Positions 43,301 through 51,500 of a DNA stretch of 64,000 nucleotides are shown here, one piece after another (position 1 is the first letter of the stretch; the number at the start of each line of letters is the position of its first letter). The translations under genes and the position numbers were made by a program. Below the pieces are notes generated by a model. The model was not told where the DNA came from, ran no database searches, and saw only the letters and a list, made by a program, of their open reading frames with translations. The stretch is from Streptomyces dioscori (GTDB lineage Bacteria; Actinomycetota; Actinomycetes; Streptomycetales; Streptomycetaceae). The stretch covers positions 62,001 through 126,000 of the forward strand of contig NZ_KZ679053.1 of assembly GCF_003024195.1 (NCBI RefSeq). The letters run 5' to 3'.

Positions 43301-46300
43301 GGAGGAGAGGCCGGTCCGAGGAAGCCGGTGGCATGCCTGGTCCAGGAGCCGTCCGCGCCGTCCGGCTCGTCACTCCGTGCGTGGATGTCAAAGGGCCGCC
43401 GGCCCGCGTCGTCAGCGGCGCTCACGACGACCTGGAGGCGCAGTTCACCGGCTGGTGGGAGGGGCAGCGGAGTGAGGACGAGGAGCTCGTCCAGTGCACC
43501 GCACCCCATCTCGCGGCCCGCCCGCGCGGCCAGCTCCACGAACACCGTTGAAGGGATGACGGCCGATCCGGAGACCGTGTGATCGGACAGCCACGGCTGA
43601 GCCGCGGCGGAGAGGCGACCGGCGAACACCGTCCGGTCGGTGTCCGGTACGGCGAACCCCGGGTCCAGCAGCGGATGATTTGCAACGGCCGCAGCGGGAC
43701 GTGGCGTGGCCAGGGCCGGCAGCCAGTACCGCTGCCGGTGGAAGGCATACGTCGGCAGGTCCACCCGCCGTGCACCGGTGTGAGCGAACACGGCGGGCCA
43801 GTCGACGCGCGCTCCGTGCACATGGAGCCGCGCCATCGCGGAGAGGAGGGCCTCGGACTCGGGCTTGTCGGCGGGGAACGAGGCGACGAAGATGCCGTCA
43901 CCCCTCAGGCAGTCCTCGGCGGCGGCGGTGAGGCCGGTGCCGGGGCCGATTTCCAGGCACGCCGAGACGCCCGTGTCCGCGAGGGAGAGCACGGCGTCGG
44001 CGAAGCGGACCGGTTGGCGTGCGTGCCGGACCCAGTACTCCGGTGAGCAGAGCTCATCTGCCTCGGTCGGACGGCCCGTCAGGGTGGAGATCACCGGTAG
44101 GCGCGCAGGACGGAACGTCAGCCCTCGCGCAACTCGGCGGAAGTCGTCGAGCATCGGTTCCACCAAGGGGGAGTGGAAGGCATGGCTGACGCGCAAACGG
44201 GCGGTTCTGCGGCCCCGTAGCCTGAACTCCGCCTCGATGGCCAGCACCATGTCCCGCAGGCCGGAGATCACCACTGTGCGCGGGCCGTTGACGGAGGCGA
44301 TCGCCACCGGCCCGTCGGCGTCCGCCAGCGCCTTGAGCACCTCCGCCTCCGAGGCATGCAGAGCCACCATCGCACCGTTGTCCGGAAGAGCCTGCATCAA
44401 CCTGCCTCGCGCGGCGACGAGGTGAGCCGCGTCCGAGAGATCCAGAACCCCGGCGACATGGGCGGCGGCAAGCTCCCCCACGGAGTGGCCCACCAGGAAG
44501 TCGGCGGACACCCCCCACGACGCCAGCAGCCGGAACGCGGCGACCTCGAAGGCGAACAGGCCGGCCTGGGTGAAGTCTGTGCGGTTGAGCAGGGCAGCCT
44601 CGGGCGAGCCGGGCTCGGCGGAGAGCACCGCGGTCAGCGGCAGAGTGAGGTGACCGTCCAGCTCCGCACAGACCTCGTCGAAGGCGGCGGCGAAAACCGG
44701 GAACGCCGTACGCAGCTGCGCGCCCATGCGGGGACGTTGGGCGCCCTGGCCGGTGAACAGGAACGACGTACGCAGGTCTGTGTCGGCGACAGCTCGTACC
44801 GAGTCCAGGACCTCGCGGCCGTCGGCCAGCCCGTGCAGTGCGGCCGTCATACGGGAACGGTCCCCTGCCGCAACCATCGCACGGTGGGTGAGCGCCGACC
44901 TCGATACCGCCAGTGAGAAACCTACGTCGGACGCTGAGAGATCGGGCCGGGCCGCCAAGTGGTCCGCCAGACGCCGGGCTTGGGACCGCAGAGCCTGTTC
45001 GTCGGCGCCGGAAAGAATCCAGGGCGCCGTCACCGCGGCGCCAGAACCGTCAACGGGCGGGACCGGGGGCTCCTCCAGGATCACGTGGGCGTTCGTCCCG
45101 CCGATACCGAAGGCCGAAACACCGGCCCGGCGCGGTGCGGAGCCCTGCGCGGGCCAGGGGTGGGACTCGGCCAGCAGTGCTACGTGCCCCGTGGACCAGT
45201 CGACCTTCGGCGTGGGGTTCTGCGCGTGAAGCGTCCGGGGCAATTCCTCATGACGCATGGCCTGCACCATCTTGATGACCCCCGCGACACCGGCAGCTGC
45301 CTGTGTGTGCCCGAGGTTGGACTTGACGGAACCGAGCCACAAGGGCGGCCCGTCCGCGGGTCGGCCCTGCCCGTACGCGGCCAGCAGGGCCGTTGCCTCG
45401 ATGGGGTCGCCGAGCATGGTGCCCGTGCCGTGTGCCTCGACCACGTCCACGTCGCCCGGTCGGAGGCCCGCGTCGGCCAACGCTCGCTCGATCAGGCGTT
45501 GTTGGGCCTGGCCGTTCGGGGCCGTGAGGCCGTTGGAGGCGCCGTCGGAGTTGACGGCGGACCCGCGCAGTACGGCCAGCACGGGATGGCCGTGGCGGCG
45601 GGCGTCGGACAGCCGCTCCAGCAGGACGAGGCCGACGCCCTCGGCCCAGGCGGTTCCGTCGGCGGCGGCCGAGAAGGACTTGCAGCGGCCGTCGGGTGCG
45701 AGCGTGCGCTGTCGGCTGAAAGCGGTGAACGCCCTGGGAGTCGCCATCACGGTCACTCCGCCGGCCACGGCGAGGGAGCACTCACCGGAGTGCAGCGCCT
45801 TGGCCGCCCAGTGCAGCGCCACCAGCGAGGACGAACAGGCGGTGTCGAGCGTGATGGCGGGTCCGCGCAGGCCGTAGACGTAGGAGACGCGGCCGGAGGC
45901 CACGCTTCCGGTCGCACCCAGGGCCAGGTGGGCCTCCACGTTGTGCGGGTCGACGGGGCGGAAGGCGTAGTCACCGTGCATCACGCCCACGAAGACGCCC
46001 GTGTCGCTGTCGCGCAGGGCGCTCGGTGCGATACCGGCCCGCTCCCACAGTTCCCACGAGGTCTCCAGCAGCAGCCGCTGCTGCGGGTCCATGGCCAGTG
46101 CCTCGCGGGGGGAGATGCCGAACAGCTGCGGGTCGAACTCTGCGGCCTGGTGCAGAAAGCCGCCGTTGCGGGTGTACGAGGTGCCTGTGCGGTCCGGGTC
46201 CGGGTCGTAGAGGGCGGCCAGGTCCCAGCCGCGGTCCGTGGGGAATCCGGTGATCGCGTCGCGGCCCGCCGACACCAGGTCCCACAGGTCGTCGGGAGAG

Positions 46301-48282
46301 TTCACCTCGCCGGGATAGCGGCAGGCCATGGCGACGATGACCACGGGGTCGGCCGTGTCGGGGCCTGCGGCGGGGCGTTGTCCGGCGTTGACGTGCGGGA
46401 GGAAGAGCGTGTTGTGGATCTGCCGGGTCAGTGCAGCCGGAGTGGGGTGATCGAAGACCAGCGTCGACGCAAGCCGCAGTCCGGTTGCCTCGCCCAGGCG
46501 GTCCGTCAGCGTCACGGCGCCCACGGACGTGAGCCCGAGATCGGCGAAGGTGCTGTCGCTGTCGAGAGCCTCGTGCGCTGTGTCACCGCAGACGGCGGCC
46601 GTCTCGGCGAGCACCGCTTCACGCAGTGTGCGCTCGCGCGCGTGCGGGGGAAGGGACAGCAGGTGCCGTCGCAGAGCGGCATCGGTGCCCGCGGAGCCGG
46701 CCCGACGGGCACTTGTCGTGGTCCGGGCTGTGCTGGTGACGACCGCGTGGCGGGCGATCTTTCCGGATGCCGTGCGCGGGACAGTCGCTATCTCACGGAT
46801 CTCGACGGGCACTTTGAACTCGGCCAGGTGCGCGCGGCAGGCGTCCAGGAGGTCGCTGGGATCGAATCCCTCCGGTCCCGGTACAACATGGGCGACGGGT
46901 ACTTCACCGAGGATCTCGTGCGGCAGGCCCACCACCACCGCGTCCCGCACACCGGGACAGCGCAGAAGCACCTGCTCGATCTCCGCGGGGTGGATGTTCT
47001 CGCCGCCACGAATGATCAGCTCGCTGACCCGGCCGGTGACGACGAGATGACCGTGCTCGACGCGCCGGCCGAGGTCTCCGGTGCGGTACCAGCCTTCATA
47101 CAGCGCGGCCTCGGTCTCCTCGGTCTGGTTGTGGTAGCCGCTCATCAGGCTCGGACCGCGTACCCAGATCTCGCCTTCGTCGCCGTCGGCGACGTCGGTG
47201 CCGAGACCGGGGTCCACGACGCGTACGACCATTCCGGGAACGGGCGGTCCGCACGATCCGTCGAGCCGTGGTTCGTCCGGACGCATCACCGCGATCATTC
47301 CGCAGGTCTCGGTGCTGCCGTAGGCGTTGAGGAGCGGTGCTCCCAGCAACGTCTCCACGGACGTGCGCAGAGAGGGGGCACTCGGTGCCCCGGCCACGAT
47401 GCAGGCGCGCAGGCCATACGTCAGAGGTGTGTGTGCCGATGCCACGAGCTGGTGGTAGGTGGCGGGTACTCCGGCAAGGAGGGTGTAGGGGCCGTCCAGG
47501 GCCGGGTGAGGGGTGTCGAGTTCACGCAACAGTCCATCGGGCGGGAGGTGTTCGGCCATGAGTCTCGCGCTCGCACCGGTAGCGGTGACGCCCAGGACGG
47601 CGAAGGAATGCCCGAAACTGTGGGACAGCGGCAGCGGCCACAGAATCCGGTCCTGGGACGAGAGACCGAAGACGGGCGCGTAGCACGCCGCCGTCGACCA
47701 CAGCGCGGCGCGCTGCGTGGACACCACGGCCTTGGGGCGGTGCGTGGTGCCGGACGTATAAAGCATCCAGGCCGGCTCGTCGAGTCCCAGATCGTCCCGC
47801 GGTGAGTCGCGGGTGTCGGTGGCGGCGATCCGGAAAAGGGCCGTGCCCTCCGGGGCGTCCTCGGGGACGGAGCCGGCGCCCGTGAGCAGTATGCGCGGAC
47901 TGCCGGACTCGGCGGCGAAGCGGTGCCGCCGGGCCAGCTGAGAGGGGTCGGTCACGAGGACGGACGCGCCGCTGTCCTTGAGGAAGTGGGCGAGCTCGAC
48001 GTCGGAGGACCGGGGATTGAGCGGCACACCGACCGCTCCTGCCCTGACGGCGGCCAGCAGGATCTCCGCCAGCTCCACACAGTTGCCCAGACAGACGGCG
48101 ATCCGGTCCCCGCGCCGTACTCCCATGCGGGCCAGAGACGCGGCCAGGCGCGCTGTGCGCTGCTCCAGATCCTTGTACGTGACGGCACGCGCGTCGTCGG
48201 CGAAGGCGACCCGCGAAGGAGACCTCTTCGCGTGTTCCTTCAGCAGTTCCGGCAGCGCCCGGATCAGCCCCTCATCTGCCAT
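40306..48282 (-). CDS. One-module type I polyketide synthase with acyl-ligase loading domain and thioesterase
   Basis: A 2658-residue megasynthase. Order: acyl-AMP/CoA ligase about 10-540 (A3-type motif YTSGTTHRPK from residue 175, SGKIAR at its end), carrier with Ser586, KS with Cys816 in DTACSSS plus both histidine motifs, AT with Ser1267 in GHSVG and HAFH at 1367-1370 (malonyl type), DH with His1568 in DHTVSGSAVIP and Asp1735, a structural segment, KR with GGTGALG near 2005, an LDD motif (B-type) and Tyr2147, carrier with Ser2313, and thioesterase with Ser2504 in GASTGG. No ER or MT. All core sites look intact. It should load a free acid, extend it with malonate, reduce and dehydrate it, once or iteratively, and release it as an acid or lactone. 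ATG 48282 follows AGAGGAG. No tailoring genes flank it, and a stress-regulon operator lies 130 bases upstream. Confidence 0.93.
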   Translation of the reverse strand: MADEGLIRALPELLKEHAKRSPSRVAFADDARAVTYKDLEQRTARLAASLARMGVRRGDRIAVCLGNCVELAEILLAAVRAGAVGVPLNPRSSDVELAHFLKDSGASVLVTDPSQLARRHRFAAESGSPRILLTGAGSVPEDAPEGTALFRIAATDTRDSPRDDLGLDEPAWMLYTSGTTHRPKAVVSTQRAALWSTAACYAPVFGLSSQDRILWPLPLSHSFGHSFAVLGVTATGASARLMAEHLPPDGLLRELDTPHPALDGPYTLLAGVPATYHQLVASAHTPLTYGLRACIVAGAPSAPSLRTSVETLLGAPLLNAYGSTETCGMIAVMRPDEPRLDGSCGPPVPGMVVRVVDPGLGTDVADGDEGEIWVRGPSLMSGYHNQTEETEAALYEGWYRTGDLGRRVEHGHLVVTGRVSELIIRGGENIHPAEIEQVLLRCPGVRDAVVVGLPHEILGEVPVAHVVPGPEGFDPSDLLDACRAHLAEFKVPVEIREIATVPRTASGKIARHAVVTSTARTTTSARRAGSAGTDAALRRHLLSLPPHARERTLREAVLAETAAVCGDTAHEALDSDSTFADLGLTSVGAVTLTDRLGEATGLRLASTLVFDHPTPAALTRQIHNTLFLPHVNAGQRPAAGPDTADPVVIVAMACRYPGEVNSPDDLWDLVSAGRDAITGFPTDRGWDLAALYDPDPDRTGTSYTRNGGFLHQAAEFDPQLFGISPREALAMDPQQRLLLETSWELWERAGIAPSALRDSDTGVFVGVMHGDYAFRPVDPHNVEAHLALGATGSVASGRVSYVYGLRGPAITLDTACSSSLVALHWAAKALHSGECSLAVAGGVTVMATPRAFTAFSRQRTLAPDGRCKSFSAAADGTAWAEGVGLVLLERLSDARRHGHPVLAVLRGSAVNSDGASNGLTAPNGQAQQRLIERALADAGLRPGDVDVVEAHGTGTMLGDPIEATALLAAYGQGRPADGPPLWLGSVKSNLGHTQAAAGVAGVIKMVQAMRHEELPRTLHAQNPTPKVDWSTGHVALLAESHPWPAQGSAPRRAGVSAFGIGGTNAHVILEEPPVPPVDGSGAAVTAPWILSGADEQALRSQARRLADHLAARPDLSASDVGFSLAVSRSALTHRAMVAAGDRSRMTAALHGLADGREVLDSVRAVADTDLRTSFLFTGQGAQRPRMGAQLRTAFPVFAAAFDEVCAELDGHLTLPLTAVLSAEPGSPEAALLNRTDFTQAGLFAFEVAAFRLLASWGVSADFLVGHSVGELAAAHVAGVLDLSDAAHLVAARGRLMQALPDNGAMVALHASEAEVLKALADADGPVAIASVNGPRTVVISGLRDMVLAIEAEFRLRGRRTARLRVSHAFHSPLVEPMLDDFRRVARGLTFRPARLPVISTLTGRPTEADELCSPEYWVRHARQPVRFADAVLSLADTGVSACLEIGPGTGLTAAAEDCLRGDGIFVASFPADKPESEALLSAMARLHVHGARVDWPAVFAHTGARRVDLPTYAFHRQRYWLPALATPRPAAAVANHPLLDPGFAVPDTDRTVFAGRLSAAAQPWLSDHTVSGSAVIPSTVFVELAARAGREMGCGALDELLVLTPLPLPPAGELRLQVVVSAADDAGRRPFDIHARSDEPDGADGSWTRHATGFLGPASPPVATKESVWPPEGATEIDLADAYDTLADTGLAYGPAFRCVRAMWRRADELFVEARLPEAERTAAGGYGIHPALLDAALHAPLLTGTAADAAIRVPFSWNGFQPGTTGPTEVRVRISPGAAADTVTATLETPDGSPVAHIGSMATRELPTAGGGLAQQALLLPEWTVVAGGHSADTSRWALLDDTSDDGLDLSGALPEPAFPPAPDPHTVVVTAAGPAGDADPLTALHQLTDKVHRALQSWQHDPRTAGSQLVVVTRNATSTTAAPDTAGAAVWGLVRAAQSELPGQIVLVDVDERPASLRQLTAAVASGEPQLAIREGRLTVPRLARSAAEGTPVAFRPEGTLLITGGTGALGAELARHLVASYGVRRLVLIGRRGPGAPGAAALHSELVELGAKVRIIACDVTDRAALADAISEYGPALTGVVHAAGVLDDGVLASLTPQRMATVLRPKADAAWYLHELTKDLDLSAFILFSSVSGLLGRAGQANYAAANSFLDALARHRTRLGLPALSLAWGPWSTESGMTAAPRLTSDALRPLTVDQGLALFDAALRTSEPVVVPALLDRAALRSARTHVPPLLRDLVRPAASPPQGGHPNPGGREQPGSWRSLLAEVSPAQRLNTLVELLNADVAHVLGYPDAASFPPGRSYIELGLDSLTAVQLRNRLSVALRLRLPATVVFEHPTPQDLARYVLGLLEDDLPTTPRRIGQPTGRPAQTLSSLYRQVCEAGRVIDAMQMLVTASWAVPTYQAVDSRRHALPPVRRATGPGERPVLVFFPGIQPTLAAPGGEFARFHACFEGEWDVFEFPHPGVGAGNELPADVETLALTHADSLLRHLGERRFVTVGASTGGAVAQAVTQRLEAMGVAPAGQVLLDTYLIHDGNSDKEWLLSLPAVIAPHLGGHAFTGDEDAGVAALGAYTRMFLNWQPQPVGAPTLLVRATAPTTAMARHVHGEEWRTSWPLPHTQVDVPGDHFSLWQQHSQTTAAAVSAWIKSLVREGGDE

Positions 48283-48411
48283 CGCCCGCTCCTCTGATAC
48301 GCGCCGCAGTGCGGCGTTCGCAGGTCCCGTGTTGTCAGACAGAGCCAGCACACCGACGTTGAGGCGGTTTCTCCCAGCCAACACGCTGCCATTGCGCTGC
48401 CACCTTAAGAT

Positions 48412-48421
48412 AGAACGTTCG
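48412..48421 (-). promoter_or_regulatory. GAACGTTC operator at the polyketide synthase promoter
   Basis: On the minus strand the site reads CGAACGTTCT followed at once by TATCTT, a good -10 candidate; a TCGACA-like -35 lies 18 bases upstream. This places the operator inside the promoter that reads into the synthase gene, about 130 bases before its start. The rest of 48283-48557 shows no other signal. Confidence 0.62.
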
Positions 48422-48557
48422 GTGTTGTCTTGTCGATCGCGGGCGGCAGCGCAGGAACGCGGTTCCTAGGGGCCCAGGGTGATGGCGTCAGCAGGCACGC
48501 ATCGAGTGCCGGAGCGCGCGTGAGGTCGATGAAGCACGCTCTGCTCTGCTTGGCTGA

Positions 48558-49250
48558 TCAACCCGACAGGGCTGCGTCTACGGCTGCTGCGGCATGTAGA
48601 CGTGCGGTGGGGAAGACCGGAACAGGGCTGTCCGCGGAGCCGATGAGAAGCTCGATTTCCGTGCAGCCCAGGATGATGCCCTCCGCACCGGCGGCGGCAA
48701 GGTCCTCTATGACCTTTCGGTAGGCAGTTCGCGATTCGTCCGTCACCACTCCAAGGCAGAGTTCGTCGTAGATGATGCGATGCACGACGGTGCGCTGCTC
48801 GGAATTCGGGATGGACACATGCAGGCCGCCGGCCTCAAGGCGGCCCCGGTAGAAGTCCTGTTCCATGGTGAACGCCGTGCCCAGCAGTCCGACCCGGCTC
48901 AGGCCCGAAGCCCGTACGGCGTCCGCCGTGGCATCGGCCAGATGCAACAGCGGAATGGACACCGCCGCCTCGACAGCGTCGGCCACCTTGTGCATCGTAT
49001 TGGTGCAGATGAGCATCAGGTCGGCGCCGGCCGCTTCCAGCGACCGCGCTGCCCCGGCAAGGATCTCGGCGGCTTCCGCCCAGTGTCCCTGGACCTGCAT
49101 CTGCTCGATCTCCGCGAAGTCGACCGAGTAGAGCACGCATCGAGCTGAGTGGAGCCCGCCAAGTCGTTCGCGTGTGAACTCGTTCAAGAGCCGATAGTAC
49201 TCAGCCGTCGATTCCCAGCTCATCCCGCCGATCAGACCTATGGTCTTCAT
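48558..49250 (-). CDS. Aspartate/glutamate racemase family protein
   Basis: A 230-residue two-cysteine racemase. The active-site pair is visible as Cys in ICTNTMH and Cys in LGCTEIELL, with GLIGGMSWEST at the N terminus, which is typical of aspartate racemases (YgeA-like). It interconverts L- and D-amino acids without a cofactor, or acts on a related substrate. ATG 49250 follows GAGGAG; a TTG directly before it is not needed. Upstream is an inverted AAGTAAC repeat that likely binds a regulator. It stands alone between the polyketide synthase and an exporter gene. Confidence 0.88.
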   Translation of the reverse strand: MKTIGLIGGMSWESTAEYYRLLNEFTRERLGGLHSARCVLYSVDFAEIEQMQVQGHWAEAAEILAGAARSLEAAGADLMLICTNTMHKVADAVEAAVSIPLLHLADATADAVRASGLSRVGLLGTAFTMEQDFYRGRLEAGGLHVSIPNSEQRTVVHRIIYDELCLGVVTDESRTAYRKVIEDLAAAGAEGIILGCTEIELLIGSADSPVPVFPTARLHAAAAVDAALSG

Positions 49251-49323
49251 CAACGCACTCCTCGCATGCCGTCATCGGGGTTCCGCTCACCTTCCTGACA
49301 TGCTCGCATAAGCGCAATAAGCT

Positions 49324-49360
49324 AAGTAACGCAAAGTCATAAGGCTTGCTTTGGTTACTT
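49324..49360. promoter_or_regulatory. Inverted AAGTAAC repeat before the racemase gene
   Basis: AAGTAACGCAAAG at 49324-49336 and CTTTGGTTACTT at 49349-49360 are near-perfect inverted copies in an AT-rich stretch that stands out from the GC-rich surroundings. It lies about 75-110 bases before the racemase start and 35 bases past the exporter stop. A promoter operator for the racemase is likely; its regulator is not recognised. Confidence 0.5.
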
Positions 49361-49394
49361 TGTTCGGGCTCTGACGCAGCCGAGAAGACGACAT

Positions 49395-50879
49395 CTACTG
49401 GTCTCGCACCGGGGAGAGTGTCTTTCCTGCCTTCACCTCGCCGTCGTGTGTGCTGACAACCCTGGTTGATGTCTCCGCTGACGGGACGCGTTCGGCGCGT
49501 ACGGACAGCACGGAGGAGCCGAACAGCAGCACCGCGATGAGGATCGACACGGCAATGATCGCGTGGGTCGACCCGTACGCACCGGCGCTCGCGTAATAGA
49601 TGCCACCGATGACCGCGACCGACAGAGCGGCGCTGAGCTGAAGGGTCGCGCTGACCAACCCGCTGGCCAGGCCGGCGAAGGTACGCGGGATGTGGGTGAC
49701 AGTGATGCGGATCAGTGAGGGCAGGGCTAGTCCCTGACCGAAGCCGATGAGTGCCAGGGGTGCGGCGGCCCACGGGGTCTGGTCGAGTGCGGCGACGAGT
49801 GCGGCGAAGGCCAGGAAGCCGATGGTTTCCAGCAGCAGGCCGAGAGCGGCGATACGGCGCGGCATGACCCGCATGAGGTGCTGCACGGTCAGCGGTCCGA
49901 TCAGAAACCCGATACCCAGCGGCAGGATGTCCAGGCTGGCCTGCAGCGGCGTGCGCCCCACGGTCTGCTGGTATTCGGAGAAGATGAGGAAGAACGCAGC
50001 GATGGAGTAGAACAGGGCGACCGCTGTCAGTGCGATCCGCACGCCGGGCGCGGTGAGTGCTCGTGGTGGTACCAGGGGCATGACATGGCGGTCTCGGTTA
50101 CGGCCGGCGCTGAGGGTGGACTCGTAGCGCCAGAACCTGTGCAGCAGGCCGACCGCGACGACGAGGAGGACGAAGCACCACCAGGGCCAGTTCAAGGCGC
50201 GTCCCTCGACCAGCGGAATGACGATTCCGGCAAGGCCGGTGAAGAGCAGAACGGCGCCGACCCAGTCGAGTTTCTCCACGCCTCGGGTGTGTGGATCGTG
50301 CAGGAACAGGCTGCCCAGCAGGGCGAGGGCGGCGATGGGCAGATTGAGGAGGAAGATCACCCGCCAGCCCAGGCCCCAGAGGTCGGCGGTGACGAGGAGT
50401 CCGCCCAGGGACTGGCCGATGACGGCGGCGAGTCCGAGGGTCGCACCGTGGAAGCCGAGGGCGATCGTCTGCTCCCGGCCTTCAAGGCTTGCGCGGATGA
50501 GGGCCAGGGACTGCGGGGCTGCGAGGGCCGCGGTGAGACCTTGCAGGATACGACCGACGATGAGCAGCCAGGGTTCCCCGGCCGAACCGCAGAGGAGCGA
50601 GGCAAGGGCGAATCCCACGAGGCCGACGAGGAAGACCCGCTGTCGCCCGTACAGATCGCCGAGTCGGCCACCGAGGGTGAGTGTCACGGCGTACGTGGCG
50701 GCGTAGCTGGCCACGATCTGCTGGCCCAGAATGTCGCCGCCGCCGAGGTCGTCCTGGATCGAGGGGATGGCGAGGTTGACGATGAAGAAGTCCAGCGGCG
50801 GCAGCAGCGTGCCGGCCAGCAGTGTGACCACGCCCACCCATGTCCGGGCCGACGTGTGTGATGTCGAAGTCGAGGTCAT
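49395..50879 (-). CDS. MFS transporter, DHA2/QacA-type exporter
   Basis: A 494-residue protein with about 14 hydrophobic segments. The 2-3 loop GGRLGDLYGRQR and the export motif region (GRILQGLTAALAAPQSLALI) mark it as a multidrug-type proton antiporter. ATG 50879 shares a base with the stop of the upstream chimeric gene (TAATG), so translation is coupled. It is probably the last gene of an operon that starts with the dehydrogenase at 52315. Confidence 0.85.
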   Translation of the reverse strand: MTSTSTSHTSARTWVGVVTLLAGTLLPPLDFFIVNLAIPSIQDDLGGGDILGQQIVASYAATYAVTLTLGGRLGDLYGRQRVFLVGLVGFALASLLCGSAGEPWLLIVGRILQGLTAALAAPQSLALIRASLEGREQTIALGFHGATLGLAAVIGQSLGGLLVTADLWGLGWRVIFLLNLPIAALALLGSLFLHDPHTRGVEKLDWVGAVLLFTGLAGIVIPLVEGRALNWPWWCFVLLVVAVGLLHRFWRYESTLSAGRNRDRHVMPLVPPRALTAPGVRIALTAVALFYSIAAFFLIFSEYQQTVGRTPLQASLDILPLGIGFLIGPLTVQHLMRVMPRRIAALGLLLETIGFLAFAALVAALDQTPWAAAPLALIGFGQGLALPSLIRITVTHIPRTFAGLASGLVSATLQLSAALSVAVIGGIYYASAGAYGSTHAIIAVSILIAVLLFGSSVLSVRAERVPSAETSTRVVSTHDGEVKAGKTLSPVRDQ

Positions 50880-51241
50880 TACCTGCCCCTGTTCGCGGCA
50901 ACATCCGTGTCTTCCGGCTGTCCCCAGAGGGCCAGAAGGGCGTCGGCGGAACGTTGCGTCGTATCGGCGGACACGCCTTCGCGTGCCTGAGTGGAGAGGC
51001 CCATGAGGAAGCCGTGGATGAGGCCGGCTATGGCATTCGCATCGGTCCCGGGCTGCAGCGAGCTTTCTGCGATCGCCTCTTGGACCCTGTCCAGGACGCG
51101 GGAGTGCGTGACGGTGCTGGACACCAGGCCGTACTGTTCCCAGGCTTTGCGCACCAGCGGAAGGTGCTCGGACACGAAGTAGTCATGATCGAACCGGAAG
51201 TCCTCCGCGTTCGACCTGTAGATCACGAAGACGGTTTCCAT
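50879..51241 (-). CDS. Chimeric small protein: EthD-like N terminus joined to a TetR C-terminal tail
   Basis: A 120-residue frame. Residues 1 to about 44 (METVFVIYRSNAEDF then HDYFVSEHLPLVRKAW) look like the first half of an EthD-like dimeric alpha-beta barrel domain. From about residue 50 on, the sequence (DANAIAGLIHGFLMGLSTQA and the following residues) looks like the last helices of a TetR ligand-binding domain, with no helix-turn-helix present. I infer a deletion that joined two genes in frame, so the product may be non-functional. ATG 51241 has GAGGAAG upstream. Confidence 0.6.
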   Translation of the reverse strand: METVFVIYRSNAEDFRFDHDYFVSEHLPLVRKAWEQYGLVSSTVTHSRVLDRVQEAIAESSLQPGTDANAIAGLIHGFLMGLSTQAREGVSADTTQRSADALLALWGQPEDTDVAANRGR

Positions 51242-51500
51242 CGGTTTTCTTCCTCATCGTGTGACCTGCGTACGGGCGGCGCGTGCGCACGCGGCCGTTG
51301 CGTGACCAGGTGGGTAGTAGGCGGCCGACGAAGTCGAGCAGCAAGGCGCGGAAGACTTCGGGCTGTTCGAACGGAGCGAGGTGCCCGGCATCCGACAGGA
51401 CGACGACGTCATCCGCCCCGAGCACATCACCGGGCCGACCAACCATGGGCGCAGTGCCCCCACGTCTGCTGAGCGGGCTCTTCGGAGTTGTGCCGGTCAT
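51183..51500 (-). pseudogene. Alpha/beta-hydrolase C-terminal fragment
   Basis: ATG 51500 overlaps the stop of the dehydrogenase gene (ATGA). The 105-codon frame holds VVVLSDAGHLAPFEQPEVFR and LLLDFVGRLL, the usual end of an alpha/beta hydrolase with the catalytic histidine, but no nucleophile or acid. The last 40 codons read as unrelated basic sequence and overlap the next gene by 59 bases. It is what remains after most of a hydrolase gene was deleted. Confidence 0.55.

Noticed and set aside
44959..47805. Long plus-strand open frame opposite the polyketide synthase
   Set aside because: It has no recognisable domain and overlaps intact KS, AT and ligase coding sequence; it is a GC-rich antisense shadow.
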